Shown here: piece after piece, positions 15,698 through 24,938 of the stretch | Position numbering within the stretch: position 1 is the stretch's first letter | Layout: the number at the start of each line of letters is the position of its first letter | Origin: Bacteroidaceae bacterium | GTDB taxonomy: Bacteria; Bacteroidota; Bacteroidia; Bacteroidales; Bacteroidaceae | Length of the DNA: 37,783 nt | Reading direction: 5' to 3' | Assembly (NCBI GenBank): GCA_017462065.1 | Contig: JAFTRV010000051.1 | Location: 1-37,783 of the forward strand | The notes under the pieces: generated by a model | Told to the model about the DNA's origin: nothing | Seen by the model: only the letters and a program-made list of their open reading frames with translations | The model's database searches: none | Translations under genes and position numbers: made by a program

Positions 15698-15708
15698 GAA
15701 CGTGTCAG

Positions 15709-18438
15709 ATGAACAATATTTCTGTTAAGATAACAATAATGCTCCTTTTGGCGGTAATTGCGTTAGCATTGCCTGCCAAAGCCGGCGTATTGCCGTTGTC
15801 CCAGAACAGGAATTTCGCATTGAGCGATTCTGTCGCTTCTGACAGTATTGTTTCCGACAGTGTAAAGGCCGAAAAGAAGGAGTTCCTGAATGCGCCGGTC
15901 TACTATGAGTGCAAGGACTCTATGGTGTGGTCGCGTGGCGGCAATGCCTACCTCTATGGCAGCGGCAAGGTCAATTACGAGAACATCGAGCTTACCGCAA
16001 GTAAAATAACCATGAACATGGACAGCAGCGTGGTGCATGCGGTAGGAACAGCCGACTCTACAGGCTATGTGACCGGTCTGCCGATATTCAAGGACGGCAA
16101 TACGCCGTACGAATCGGACCGCATGACATATAACTTCAAAACCAAGAAGGGTTTCATAAACAACGTCTATACCCAGCAGGGCGACGGTTTCTTGATGGGC
16201 GGCAAGGCGAAGAAAGACTCTTCGGACGTATTCTATTCGCAAGACGGAAAATACACCACATGCGACGCCGAGCATCCCCACTTTTACATAAAGCTTACAC
16301 GTGCCAAGATACGTCCGCAAAAGGATGTCGTCTCAGGCCCGTTGTATCTTGTCGTCGAGGATGTGCCGTTGCCGTTGGCTCTGCCGTTCGGCTTCTTCCC
16401 TTTTACCGAGGAGTACTCGTCCGGCTTTATCATGCCGTCGTATGGTGACGAGACTGAACGAGGCTTTTATCTGCGTGACGGCGGTTACTATTTCGCCATA
16501 AGCGACAAGTTCGACCTGCGTCTTACGGGTGAAATCTTCACAAAGGGCTCTTGGGGCGTGAATGCCGCATCAACGTATGCCAAGCGATATAAGCTGTCGG
16601 GTAATTTCAGCCTAAGCTATCTTGTTACCAAGAACGGTGAAAAGGGCCTGCCCGACTATGCTGTAGGAAAGAACTTCAGAGTGCAATGGAGCCATAGGCA
16701 GGACCCTAAGGCCATGCCCAACACGAATTTCTCGGCAAGCGTGAACTTCGCGACCTCGAACTACGAGCGCGCCAATCTTAACAGTCTTTATAACCCTGCG
16801 CTCAACTCGCAGAGCGTGAGGACCTCGAGCATCAGCTTCTCGCACAACTTCCCGAGCATTGGTCTCTCTTTGTCTGCGACAATGAATATCTCGCAGAACG
16901 TGCAGGACTCGACTATAGCATTGACGCTGCCTACATTGAACGTGTCGCTGTCGAAGAAGTATCCGTTCAAACGCAAGAAACGTGCCGGCGACGAACGGTG
17001 GTACGAAAAGATCTCTCTATCCTACAGCGGACAGATAAGCAACAGCGTTACTGCAAAAGAGGATAAAATCCTAAAAACCAACCTCATCGATGACTGGAGA
17101 AACGGCGTTAAGCATAATATTCCGATAAATGCGACGTTCCAGCTCTTTAACCACATAAACATAACGCCGAGCTTCAATTATACCGAACGCTGGTATTTCA
17201 AGAAGGTAAATCAGGATTGGGACGAGGCTACGAACCGGGTCGTAAGGGATACCATACACGGCTTTCATCGTGTGTATAACTTCAATGCCGCCTTGTCGGC
17301 CAATACGACCTTGTACGGTTTCTACAAGCCGGCGGGCTTCATGAAAAAGAGCCGTATACACACGGTGCGTCATGTCTTCAAGCCGTCTGTCTCGTTTACA
17401 TATGCCCCGGACTTCGGAAACGAGTTCTTCGGCTACTACGACACCTATGTGTATACCGACGAGAACGGCGAGGCCCGTACAGTGGAATACTCTCCCTATC
17501 AGGGCGCTCTGTACGGCATACCGTCGAAAGGAGAGACCGGAAGCATCTCTTTCAGCATGAGCAATAATGTGGAAATGAAGTGGCGTACCAAGAACGACTC
17601 CTTGAAGAAGATAAGCATCATCGACGAACTCGGAGCCTCGCTGTCGTACAACCTTGCGGCGAAGGTGCGACCGTGGAGTAACCTCTCTACCCGCTTGAGG
17701 CTCAAGCTCACCAAGAACTACACATTCAGCTTCAACGCTACATGGGCTACCTACGCATATACTTTCAACGAAAGGGGGCAGGTCGTTGTAGGCGAGCGTA
17801 CCGAATGGTCATACGGCCGTTTCGGCCGCTTCCAGGGCATGAGCCAGAATCTTTCGTATACCTTCAATAACAAGTCATGGGATAAGTTGAAGAATTTCTT
17901 CAACAAGTTCAAAAAAGACAAAGACGACGAGTGGAACGAAGAAGAGGGCGAGAATGTCGGAACAGAAGAGAAAAAGGAGGACGACAAAGGCGGCTCATTC
18001 AGAGACTCTACGAAAAAGAAGGCCAAGAATGCCGACGTGGACGAGGATGGCTACATGCCCTTCAAGCTGCCGTGGAGCCTTACGCTCTCCTACGGTATCA
18101 GCATGGCCGAGAATACTGCCGCAAAGATAAACATTAAGAATATGAGATATCCCTATAAGTTTACGCAGAACCTTAATATTTCGGGCAACATCGGCATCTC
18201 CGACAACTGGCGTATAAACTTTACTTCGGGATGGAACTTCGAATACAAGAAACTTACTACTACTACTTTGAACATTTCACGTGACCTCCATTGCTTTGAG
18301 ATGTCGTGTGGCGTCGTGCTAAGCCCTTACAAGTCATTCAACTTCACATTCAGGGCTACCTCGCAGATGCTCGCCGACTTCCTCAAGGTTGAGAAGCGAA
18401 GCGACAGAAGCTCGAATGTTCAGTGGTATAATGACTGA
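15709..18438 (+). CDS. lptD: LPS-assembly protein LptD (Bacteroidota type)
   Basis: The outer-membrane translocon that inserts lipopolysaccharide or lipooligosaccharide into the outer leaflet with LptE. The 909-residue protein has a signal peptide (LLLAVIALALPAKAG). An OstA-like beta-jellyroll follows at about 75-230, with the repeated YGSGKVNYENIELTA/ESDRMTYNFKTKKG pattern. A long C-terminal barrel ends SSNVQWYND. A highly charged insertion lies at about 735-780 (KKDKDDEWNEEEGENVG and EEKKEDDKGG), probably an extramembrane loop. An in-frame TGA 12 bp upstream fixes 15709 as the earliest ATG. Confidence 0.9.
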   Translation: MNNISVKITIMLLLAVIALALPAKAGVLPLSQNRNFALSDSVASDSIVSDSVKAEKKEFLNAPVYYECKDSMVWSRGGNAYLYGSGKVNYENIELTASKITMNMDSSVVHAVGTADSTGYVTGLPIFKDGNTPYESDRMTYNFKTKKGFINNVYTQQGDGFLMGGKAKKDSSDVFYSQDGKYTTCDAEHPHFYIKLTRAKIRPQKDVVSGPLYLVVEDVPLPLALPFGFFPFTEEYSSGFIMPSYGDETERGFYLRDGGYYFAISDKFDLRLTGEIFTKGSWGVNAASTYAKRYKLSGNFSLSYLVTKNGEKGLPDYAVGKNFRVQWSHRQDPKAMPNTNFSASVNFATSNYERANLNSLYNPALNSQSVRTSSISFSHNFPSIGLSLSATMNISQNVQDSTIALTLPTLNVSLSKKYPFKRKKRAGDERWYEKISLSYSGQISNSVTAKEDKILKTNLIDDWRNGVKHNIPINATFQLFNHINITPSFNYTERWYFKKVNQDWDEATNRVVRDTIHGFHRVYNFNAALSANTTLYGFYKPAGFMKKSRIHTVRHVFKPSVSFTYAPDFGNEFFGYYDTYVYTDENGEARTVEYSPYQGALYGIPSKGETGSISFSMSNNVEMKWRTKNDSLKKISIIDELGASLSYNLAAKVRPWSNLSTRLRLKLTKNYTFSFNATWATYAYTFNERGQVVVGERTEWSYGRFGRFQGMSQNLSYTFNNKSWDKLKNFFNKFKKDKDDEWNEEEGENVGTEEKKEDDKGGSFRDSTKKKAKNADVDEDGYMPFKLPWSLTLSYGISMAENTAAKINIKNMRYPYKFTQNLNISGNIGISDNWRINFTSGWNFEYKKLTTTTLNISRDLHCFEMSCGVVLSPYKSFNFTFRATSQMLADFLKVEKRSDRSSNVQWYND

Positions 18439-18472
18439 TAATACTCGCTGTTTATAAAATATGCCGTAATAT

Positions 18473-20178
18473 ATGAAATCGCATTGCACTCTTTCAAGAA
18501 CGCTCTTTATACTTTTTGCAGTACTTTCTCTTTTGTCATGTAATGACTTTGAAGGCTTGGAAAACAGAGTTGATGAATTGGAAAATAAAGTGTCGAGCTT
18601 AGAAGCATATTGCAGCACTCTCAATTCAAATATCAATTCGCTGAAGTCTGTCATAGACGCTCTTTCGGAATGTGACTAGAGAGCGTGCGCCCGGTTACGG
18701 AAGAGGGGCTTGTTGTCGCATATGACATTAAATTCTCGAAGCAGGGCAATGTCACTATTTATACTAATGCAAATGCCGTCTCGCCTATTATGGGAGTGAA
18801 AGAGTGGGGCGATGCCTATTATTGGACAATGTATGGCGACTGGGTCTTTGACTCTGAAGGCAAAAGGATAGGTACGGAAGTGGTTCCTGTTGTCAAGAAT
18901 GAAGATGGAGCGCTCTGTGTCTCGTTCGATTCTGGTACAACATGGATTGGGATTGACGTGGAACTGCATGACAATGGTTATGTTTGCTTTACAGGCGTAT
19001 CTACCGACGATGACAACGCATGCTTTACTTTGAAAGACGGAACGGAAATAGTCTTGCCGCTCTCTTCGAACAGCATCTTTTCAAGAATTCAATCATTGTC
19101 ATATATCCCAAGATACAGCGACGGAAAAGTGCCGGTCTTCGGCAATACGGCGGAATCGGGGTATGTGGCCCTTGACTTTTCGGTATCTCCCAAGAGCGTC
19201 GTTCCCAAATTGGAGAGCATCTGGCGTTCTGCTGTAATGGTAAAAGCGGTCAAGACAATGGTGCGTGCCGTCTCATATATCGACATGCCTGTATTTTATT
19301 TCTCAGCCGATGCCGCAAATGGCGTGATAACGGTCTATGCATCCACAAAGAATCTTTCAAAGGAGTTCTTTGAAGGTAAGAATTCGGCCAGTCTCGCATT
19401 GCATATAACCGACGGCGATTATGATATCACGTCCGACTATGTATGCATGTTTCCGCTCGGTGTGCGGGTGGTGGCGCATCGCGGCTACTGGAATATTGAC
19501 GAAGGTGTAGAGAATTCAATGAAAGGCTTGCTTGCGGCAGACAGCGTCGGCGTATGGGGTTGCGAACTCGATATCTGGGAAACGAAAGATAGTGTTATAA
19601 TACTGCATCACGACAAGAGTATCGACGGAAAAGTCATTGAGGAAACGAATTACAGCGAGATAGAGAAACTTGCGTTGCCCAATGGCGAACCGTATCCGAC
19701 ACTGCGTGAGTATCTTCTGACTTACAGGGATAAATGCTTTAAGACTAAGCTGATAATAGAGCTCAAGCCTCATTCGACCTCTGAGAAATCAAGACGTGTG
19801 GCAAGAAATACTGTGGCGATGGTCAAGGAGCTTGGTCTGGAGGATTGCGTTGAGTACATATCGTTCAGCAGTATTCCGTGTGACGAGGTGATAAAGAATA
19901 CGCAAGGAGCAAGAGTCTCGTATGTAAGCGAGAAGATAATTTCTGTGGGCGGTTATGCCGCAAAAGGGTATACGGGCATTGATATTAGGTCTGATGTCCT
20001 ATCGTCAAATCCATGGCTTGTAACAAATGCGCATAGTGCAGGCATGGAGGTTAATTCCTGGACTGTAAATGATGAGGATGTTGCCCGAAGCCTGATAACT
20101 CTCGGAGCGGATGTGATTACAACTGATATTCCTGAAAGGATTCAGGAAATTATCGTAGAAATGGCTTTGGCCAAATAA
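18473..20178 (+). pseudogene. Frameshifted GDPD lipoprotein with DUF4988-like N-terminus
   Basis: Two overlapping reading frames encode one protein. The first part (18473-18679, 68 residues) is a lipoprotein start with lipobox LLSC (Cys23) and a coiled coil at 27-65, ending SECD-stop. The second (from about 18676 to 20178) continues in another frame with ESVRPVTEEG, a DUF4988-like segment (VTIYTNANAVSPIMGVK, YYWTMYGDWVFDSEGKRIG). It then carries a glycerophosphodiester phosphodiesterase domain with AHRGYWN, ELDIWETKD and LHHDKS, the usual catalytic His-Arg, Glu/Asp and His. Adding one base in GACTAGAG near 18678 restores D-Y-E-S-V-R-P. Either this is a one-base deletion that inactivates the gene or an assembly error. 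A GTG at 18685 could start the second part, but it would lack any export signal. Confidence 0.85.
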
Positions 20179-20844
20179 TTACCACACGATTCTTTCTTTG
20201 CCGTGCTTGGCAAGGTAGTCATTCGCAAGAGTGAAATGGTGATTGCCGAAAAAGCCCTGATACGCCGACAATGGTGACGGGTGGGGCGATGTCAGCACAA
20301 GGTGTCTCTCTCGGTCGATGAATGCTCCTTTCTTCTGTGCATAGCTTCCCCATAGAATGAATACGATGTTTTCACGGCGTGACGCCAACTCTCTAATTGC
20401 AGCGTCGGTGAACTCCTCCCAGCCTTTTTTCTGGTGTGAGCCTGCCTGTGACGCACGTACCGTAAGCGTGGCGTTCAACAGCAGCACTCCCTGGTCGCTC
20501 CAGCGGGTAAGGTCGCCGTCAAGCGGAATAGGGGTGCCAGTGTCGCTCTCAATCTCTTTGAAAATGTTAAGCAGCGACGGCGGGAACTGAATGCCTTTGT
20601 TTACAGAGAAGCAGAGACCGTTCGCCTGTCCTGCGCCGTGATACGGGTCTTGTCCTAATATGACAACTTTTACCTTGTCGAACGGGCAGTGGTCGAATGC
20701 GTTGAAAATAAGCCTTGCCGGTGGATATATCGGGGTCGCTCCTTTATATTCGTCACGCACGAAAGCTGTAAGGCGTTCGAAATAATCCTTCTCGAACTCC
20801 TCTTTTAGCACCTCTTTCCAGCTCTGTTCTATCTTTACATCCAT
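20179..20844 (-). CDS. ung: Uracil-DNA glycosylase, family 1
   Basis: Removes uracil from DNA to begin base-excision repair. Family-1 motifs are complete: the catalytic water-activating GQDPYHGAGQANGLCFSV (Asp in GQDPYH), LLLNATLTVR, VFILWGSYAQKKG and the HPSPLSAY DNA-intercalation loop. I chose the ATG at 20844 (221 residues, MDVKIEQSWKEVL), normal family length. The longer frame to 20898 begins inside a terminator-like hairpin. The stop codon directly abuts the stop of the convergent gene, with no base between them. Confidence 0.95.
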   Translation of the reverse strand: MDVKIEQSWKEVLKEEFEKDYFERLTAFVRDEYKGATPIYPPARLIFNAFDHCPFDKVKVVILGQDPYHGAGQANGLCFSVNKGIQFPPSLLNIFKEIESDTGTPIPLDGDLTRWSDQGVLLLNATLTVRASQAGSHQKKGWEEFTDAAIRELASRRENIVFILWGSYAQKKGAFIDRERHLVLTSPHPSPLSAYQGFFGNHHFTLANDYLAKHGKERIVW

Positions 20845-20866
20845 GTCGCTGACATTATTATATATT

Positions 20867-20893
20867 ACAGGCGGGCTTTGCCGGCCCGCCTGT
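20867..20893 (-). terminator. G/C-rich hairpin after proS
   Basis: ACAGGCGGGC (20867-20876) pairs with GCCCGCCTGT (20884-20893) around a 7-nt loop, 16 bp after the proS stop and before ung. The following minus-strand sequence is A/T-rich but not a clean U-tract, so some read-through into ung is possible. Confidence 0.6.
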
Positions 20894-20908
20894 ATCATCG
20901 TTTATGAA

Positions 20909-22387
20909 TCAATATGCTCTCGCAAACAGTACTCGGCGTGCCGACGGCTTGCCTGTAACCATGCAGGTGCCCGGTGTCTCGTCCCAGCCGATAGGGATGC
21001 AACGTATCGTAGCTTTTGTCTCGTTCTTGATACGCTCTTCGGTCTCGGGCGTGCCGTCCCAGTGAGCGTATATGAAGCCGCCCTTCTCAATCTCGACCTT
21101 GAACTCCTCGTATGTGTCTACATTCCTTGTGCATGCCTCACGCATAGCGAGCGCCTTGCTGTGCAGGTTGCGCTGAATGTCGTCGAGCAGCTCTTTCACA
21201 TAGCCGGCAATGCCGTCGATAGAGCGTGTCTCCTTTGTGAGTGTGTCACGGCGCATAACCTCTATCGTGCCGTTCTCAATGTCACGTGCGCCAAGAACAA
21301 GACGGACAGGAATGCCCTTCAACTCGTATTCGGCGAACTTGAAGCCCGGGCGACGGTTGTCAGCGTCGTCGAACTTTACTGTTATGCCCATCTTCTTGAG
21401 CTCAGCGATCATTGGGTCTACCTTTGACTTGATAGTGTCAAGCTGCTCCTCATTTTTGTATATAGGCACGATGACAACCTGTATCGGCGCAAGAGCAGGA
21501 GGCAGAACAAGGCCGTTGTCGTCGGAGTGCGTCATGATGAGAGCGCCCATAAGACGTGTCGATACGCCCCATGATGTAGCCCAAACGTATTCAAGGTTGT
21601 TGTTCTTGTCCACGAACTGCACGTTGAATGCCTTTGCGAAGTTCTGGCCGAGGAAGTGAGACGTGCCGCACTGCAGCGCCTTTCCGTCCTGCATCATGCC
21701 CTCGATTGTGTATGTGTCAAGCGCTCCGGCAAATCGTTCGTTGGCCGACTTTACGCCCATTACAACCGGCAATGCCATGAAGTTGTTGGCAAAGTCGTTG
21801 TATACATGCAGCATTGTCTTGGCCTCTTTCTCGGCCTCTTCTCTTGTGGCGTGCGCTGTGTGTCCCTCTTGCCACAGGAATTCCGCGGTACGCAGGAAAA
21901 GGCGCGTGCGCATCTCCCAACGCATTACGTTAGCCCACTGATTGACCATGATAGGCAGGTCGCGGTATGACTGTATCCAGTTCTTGTATGTACTCCAAAT
22001 GATAGTCTCCGATGTGGGGCGGATAATCATCTCCTCCTCGAGCTTAGCCGCAGGGTCTACAACAACGCCGCTGCCGTCTTCGGCATTCTTAAGGCGGTAG
22101 TGTGTGACAACTGCGCACTCTTTCGCAAAGCCCTCGACATGCTCAGCCTCACGGCTCAGGAATGACTTTGGAATGAGAAGGGGGAAATATGCGTTCACGT
22201 GACCTGTCTCTTTGAACATGTCATCGAGGTTGCGCTGGATTTTCTCCCAGATAGCATAGCCGTAAGGCTTTATAACCATACATCCTCTGACGGGAGACTG
22301 CTCAGCCAAGTCCGCTTTCAATACAAGATCGTTATACCATTGCGAGTAGCTCTCGCTGCGTTTGGTCAAATCTTTAAGTTCTGCCAT
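20909..22387 (-). CDS. proS: Prolyl-tRNA synthetase (eukaryote/archaea-like type)
   Basis: A class II aminoacyl-tRNA synthetase charging tRNA-Pro. The 492-residue length, the start without a long N-terminal region and the absence of an inserted editing domain place it in the eukaryote/archaea-like ProS group common in Bacteroidota. Recognisable elements are the motif-1 region [19 protein letters not shown] (33-51), motif 2 around [15 protein letters not shown] then [24 protein letters not shown], and the anticodon-binding domain from about residue 290. A -7 box TATTTTTG at 22431-22424 precedes it. Confidence 0.95.
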   Translation of the reverse strand: MAELKDLTKRSESYSQWYNDLVLKADLAEQSPVRGCMVIKPYGYAIWEKIQRNLDDMFKETGHVNAYFPLLIPKSFLSREAEHVEGFAKECAVVTHYRLKNAEDGSGVVVDPAAKLEEEMIIRPTSETIIWSTYKNWIQSYRDLPIMVNQWANVMRWEMRTRLFLRTAEFLWQEGHTAHATREEAEKEAKTMLHVYNDFANNFMALPVVMGVKSANERFAGALDTYTIEGMMQDGKALQCGTSHFLGQNFAKAFNVQFVDKNNNLEYVWATSWGVSTRLMGALIMTHSDDNGLVLPPALAPIQVVIVPIYKNEEQLDTIKSKVDPMIAELKKMGITVKFDDADNRRPGFKFAEYELKGIPVRLVLGARDIENGTIEVMRRDTLTKETRSIDGIAGYVKELLDDIQRNLHSKALAMREACTRNVDTYEEFKVEIEKGGFIYAHWDGTPETEERIKNETKATIRCIPIGWDETPGTCMVTGKPSARRVLFARAY

Positions 22388-22423
22388 ATATGTTATTGTT
22401 ATTGATTATTCGATTAATTCATG

Positions 22424-22431
22424 CAAAAATA
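22424..22431 (-). promoter_or_regulatory. -7 box of proS
   Basis: Minus-strand TATTTTTG (22431-22424) matches TAnnTTTG, about 36 bp before the proS ATG. No -33 element is obvious. Confidence 0.4.
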
Positions 22432-22504
22432 GTAAAAAATATTCATATAGCAGGGCTGTGCCTGAATTTCTTGCGAAAATAATAGGCTATGACTTCTATA
22501 AAGC

Positions 22505-22546
22505 GAAAGACGCCGACTGAAATGTAATTTTCAGCAGGCATCTTTC
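22505..22546 (-). terminator. Terminator-like hairpin after tRNA-Arg
   Basis: GAAAGACGCCGACTGAAA (22505-22522) and TTTCAGCAGGCATCTTTC (22529-22546) form a long stem with a small internal mismatch. It lies directly downstream of the tRNA. Confidence 0.5.
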
Positions 22547-22550
22547 ATTG

Positions 22551-22624
22551 TGATTCCGGTGGGATTCAAACCCACGACCTTCAGAACCGGAATCTGACGC
22601 TCTATTCGGCTAAGCTACGGAACC
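22551..22624 (-). tRNA. tRNA-Arg (anticodon CCG)
   Basis: A 74-nt cloverleaf on the minus strand. The acceptor stem GGTTCCG pairs with CGGAATC (one G-U), discriminator A. The D-arm is GCTTAGCCGAATAGAGC. The anticodon stem TCAGA/TCTGA encloses loop TTCCGGT, so the anticodon is CCG, reading CGG. The T-arm is GTGGG-TTTGAAT-CCCAC. CCA is not encoded. A -7-like TATCTTCG lies just upstream. Confidence 0.95.
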
Positions 22625-22634
22625 ATTTGCGATG

Positions 22635-22642
22635 CGAAGATA
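22635..22642 (-). promoter_or_regulatory. -7 box of tRNA-Arg
   Basis: Minus-strand TATCTTCG at 22642-22635 ends 10 bp before the first tRNA base, a fitting distance for a transcript starting close to the mature 5' end. Confidence 0.45.
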
Positions 22643-22714
22643 ACAAAAAAACGGCAAGCAAGCATTGATAATTTGCCAAAAAAGCTGTTTGCAGTCGTTT
22701 TATTGAGCAAAATA

Positions 22715-22746
22715 TTGAAAAATTTGCCATAAAACAGATAACTTTG
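22715..22746 (+). promoter_or_regulatory. Promoter of asnA
   Basis: TTG (22715-22717), 21 nt, then TAACTTTG (22739-22746), an exact TAnnTTTG. It predicts a leader of about 80 nt. CAGGCTG (22777-22783) and CAGCCTG (22806-22812) in it could form a 7-bp stem. Confidence 0.5.
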
Positions 22747-22834
22747 CAAAAAATAGAGTCAAAAATATATAACAAACAGGCTGATTTGTGATTTTTATCG
22801 CTGAACAGCCTGCGCTGCAGACAAATTGTCAAAT

Positions 22835-23872
22835 ATGAAACTATATAGACTTCCGAACGAATACAAGCCACTGCTCGACCTGAAGCAGACGGAGCTTGCC
22901 ATTAAACAGATAAAGGAGACATTTCAGCTTAACCTTTCGTCAAGCCTCAGGCTGCGTCGTGTGACAGCGCCTCTCTTCGTGCTTCAGGGTACCGGTCTCA
23001 ACGACGACCTCAACGGCTATGAGAATGCAGTAAGCTTTCCTATCCAGGACATGAACGGGGCTGTTGCCGAAGTTGTTCACTCTTTGGCCAAATGGAAGCG
23101 TGTCACTCTCGCCGAATATGATATTGCCCACGGGTACGGCATATATACCGACATGAATGCGATACGAGCTCACGAGGAACTTGACAATCTGCACTCTCTC
23201 TATGTAGACCAGTGGGACTGGGAAAAGGTTATAAGCGACCGCGAGCGTACCGCTGAATATCTGCGTAGCACTGTAAGAGAGATATATTCGGCAATACTGC
23301 ATACCGAATTCACGCTAAGCGAGTGCTATCCGCAGCTGAAGCCCTCTCTGCCCGAGAAAATAGAGTTCATACATAGCGAGCAGCTACGGCAGATGTACCC
23401 CGACATGACTCCTAAGGAGCGTGAGGAGGCTATAACCAAGAAGTACGGCGCCGTGTTCATTATCGGCATCGGCAACGAGCTTGGCGACGGAAAGCCTCAT
23501 GACAATCGTGCCCCTGACTATGACGATTACACGACGCCTAACGAGGACGGCTTCAACGGGCTTAACGGAGACCTTATGATTTGGAGCGATGTGCTTGGCA
23601 AGGCAATGGAACTTTCGTCTATGGGTATCCGTGTCGATAAGAAAGCTCTTCTTCATCAGTTAGAAAAGGCAGGAAAGGAGGAACGCAAGTCGCTCTACTT
23701 CCATCGCCGTCTGCTCGAAGATACTCTTCCGCTGAGTATTGGCGGAGGTATCGGCCAGTCGCGTCTTTGCATGCTTCTCTTGAAAAAGGCGCATATCGGC
23801 GAGATACAGTCAAGCATCTGGCCCGAGGAGATGAGGAAAGAGTGCAGGGCTATGAATATTCCTATAATATAA
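22835..23872 (+). CDS. asnA: Aspartate--ammonia ligase
   Basis: Makes asparagine from aspartate, ammonia and ATP. It is a class-II-synthetase-like enzyme related to AspRS. Diagnostic segments are VVHSLAKWKRVTLAEYD, GYGIYTDMNAIRAHE, LHSLYVDQWDWEKVI and the C-terminal GGGIGQSRLCMLLL. I chose the ATG at 22835 (345 residues) over an upstream in-frame TTG at 22826. Family members are about 330-350 residues. A well-placed promoter and a roughly 80-nt leader precede it. It ends 80 bp before a convergent gene with no strong terminator between them. Confidence 0.95.
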   Translation: MKLYRLPNEYKPLLDLKQTELAIKQIKETFQLNLSSSLRLRRVTAPLFVLQGTGLNDDLNGYENAVSFPIQDMNGAVAEVVHSLAKWKRVTLAEYDIAHGYGIYTDMNAIRAHEELDNLHSLYVDQWDWEKVISDRERTAEYLRSTVREIYSAILHTEFTLSECYPQLKPSLPEKIEFIHSEQLRQMYPDMTPKEREEAITKKYGAVFIIGIGNELGDGKPHDNRAPDYDDYTTPNEDGFNGLNGDLMIWSDVLGKAMELSSMGIRVDKKALLHQLEKAGKEERKSLYFHRRLLEDTLPLSIGGGIGQSRLCMLLLKKAHIGEIQSSIWPEEMRKECRAMNIPII

Positions 23873-23951
23873 TTGAGGAATATGGCTCTTGCCTTCGCTG
23901 ATGTTCAATAATCACTAACAAAGATAAGGGCCTGCCTCTTGTCATTTATTG

Positions 23952-24806
23952 TTACTGTATCCTGAATACTCTGACGCCAACGTGGCGTTTATTCTTCGCT
24001 AAGTAAAGGCACAGGGGAACAGTGTCGAGTACGACCGCTCTTTTGCCGCTTGAAGCGTGTATCATGTGAAGTTCTCCCTCAACAAGGCATGCTATGCCCA
24101 CGTGCGTGACGTCAAGTCCCTCGACGTCGGTCGCAATGGCTATGATATCGCCCTCTTTTATGACCTCTTTGGCTTTTTCTGTTCCTGTAAGCTCCTCTGG
24201 TATGTAGCTTACGCTCTTGCCTCTGTAGGGCTTTTCGAATTCAGCAATTCTATTGACAAGTTCCGGGTTGTTCTTCAGCATCGCATATTTATCGCTGTTG
24301 CGGCTCATGTAGCATAATTCAAGCCTTTGCTTGCCTGTGTGCATGTCGGAATGTATCTCTTCAATAACGCCTATTTTAGCACTGTCGTCTATCCACCAGC
24401 TTATGTAGTGCAGGCGGCTCTCGTATCCGCAGTGTATGCCATTCCTGTAACGCAGCCTTTCGATATTCCTGCAAACGCTTTTAAATGAGGCATCGTCGTC
24501 GTTGCATATAGCCATTGCTGTCACGAGCTCTACGAGAGTGGTGCAGTCGAGTTCTGTCGTGCTGACAAAGAGCGGCTCTCCGTGATGTCTGTCAAGAGTG
24601 CCTGCCACGTAGTCTGTGCCAATAAATTCTTTTGCTATGGCGACGGCTCTCTCTCCTCTGCACGCATATTTGCTAAGGGGGTGCTTGGCGAGTATCTTTT
24701 CAATGAATATGCTGTCCTCTTTGCTGTATATCGTCTCCTGTGCCTCTATGTGCAATGCATGAAAGAGAATCGAAAAAAGCATTATAAGCATTGTTTTTTT
24801 CTTCAT
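23952..24806 (-). CDS. DUF1460 amidase-like exported protein
   Basis: A 284-residue protein with an N-terminal signal (MKKKTMLIMLFSILFHALHIEAQ). The rest matches DUF1460, an N-acetylmuramoyl-L-alanine amidase-like family with an NlpC/P60-related fold. The probable catalytic Cys88 lies in TTELDCTTLVE, and the His in DVTHVGIACL near residue 230. It likely hydrolyses peptidoglycan-derived muropeptides in the periplasm. The ATG at 24806 was preferred because a -7-like TACTTTTA at 24831-24824 overlaps the upstream alternative ATG (24824). Confidence 0.88.
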   Translation of the reverse strand: MKKKTMLIMLFSILFHALHIEAQETIYSKEDSIFIEKILAKHPLSKYACRGERAVAIAKEFIGTDYVAGTLDRHHGEPLFVSTTELDCTTLVELVTAMAICNDDDASFKSVCRNIERLRYRNGIHCGYESRLHYISWWIDDSAKIGVIEEIHSDMHTGKQRLELCYMSRNSDKYAMLKNNPELVNRIAEFEKPYRGKSVSYIPEELTGTEKAKEVIKEGDIIAIATDVEGLDVTHVGIACLVEGELHMIHASSGKRAVVLDTVPLCLYLAKNKRHVGVRVFRIQ

Positions 24807-24914
24807 GGGTATGCAGTTTGGCATAAAAGTAGTTATTTTTCATGAAGTTCTCTAATCATCTTCTAAAACTTTCTGTTTAAAGCTGAATATGGCGGTTATT
24901 TGTTTTTTAATTCT

Positions 24915-24922
24915 TATCTTCG
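24915..24922 (+). promoter_or_regulatory. -7 box of the T9SS plug gene
   Basis: TATCTTCG (24915-24922) sits inside the 16-nt string TATCTTCGCTGAATAA, which is also found before yraN and fhs. No -33 TTG is visible at the right distance. Confidence 0.45.
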
Positions 24923-24938
24923 CTGAATAATTGCATTA

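Noticed and set aside
16612-17373. Minus-strand frames within lptD
   Set aside because: They are opposite a continuous 909-codon gene with consistent barrel sequence, and no independent support is seen.
23919-23926. TATCTTTG on the minus strand, as a promoter antisense to asnA
   Set aside because: It matches the -7 consensus, but no -33 element or gene follows in that direction, and such 8-mers occur by chance in A/T-rich gaps.
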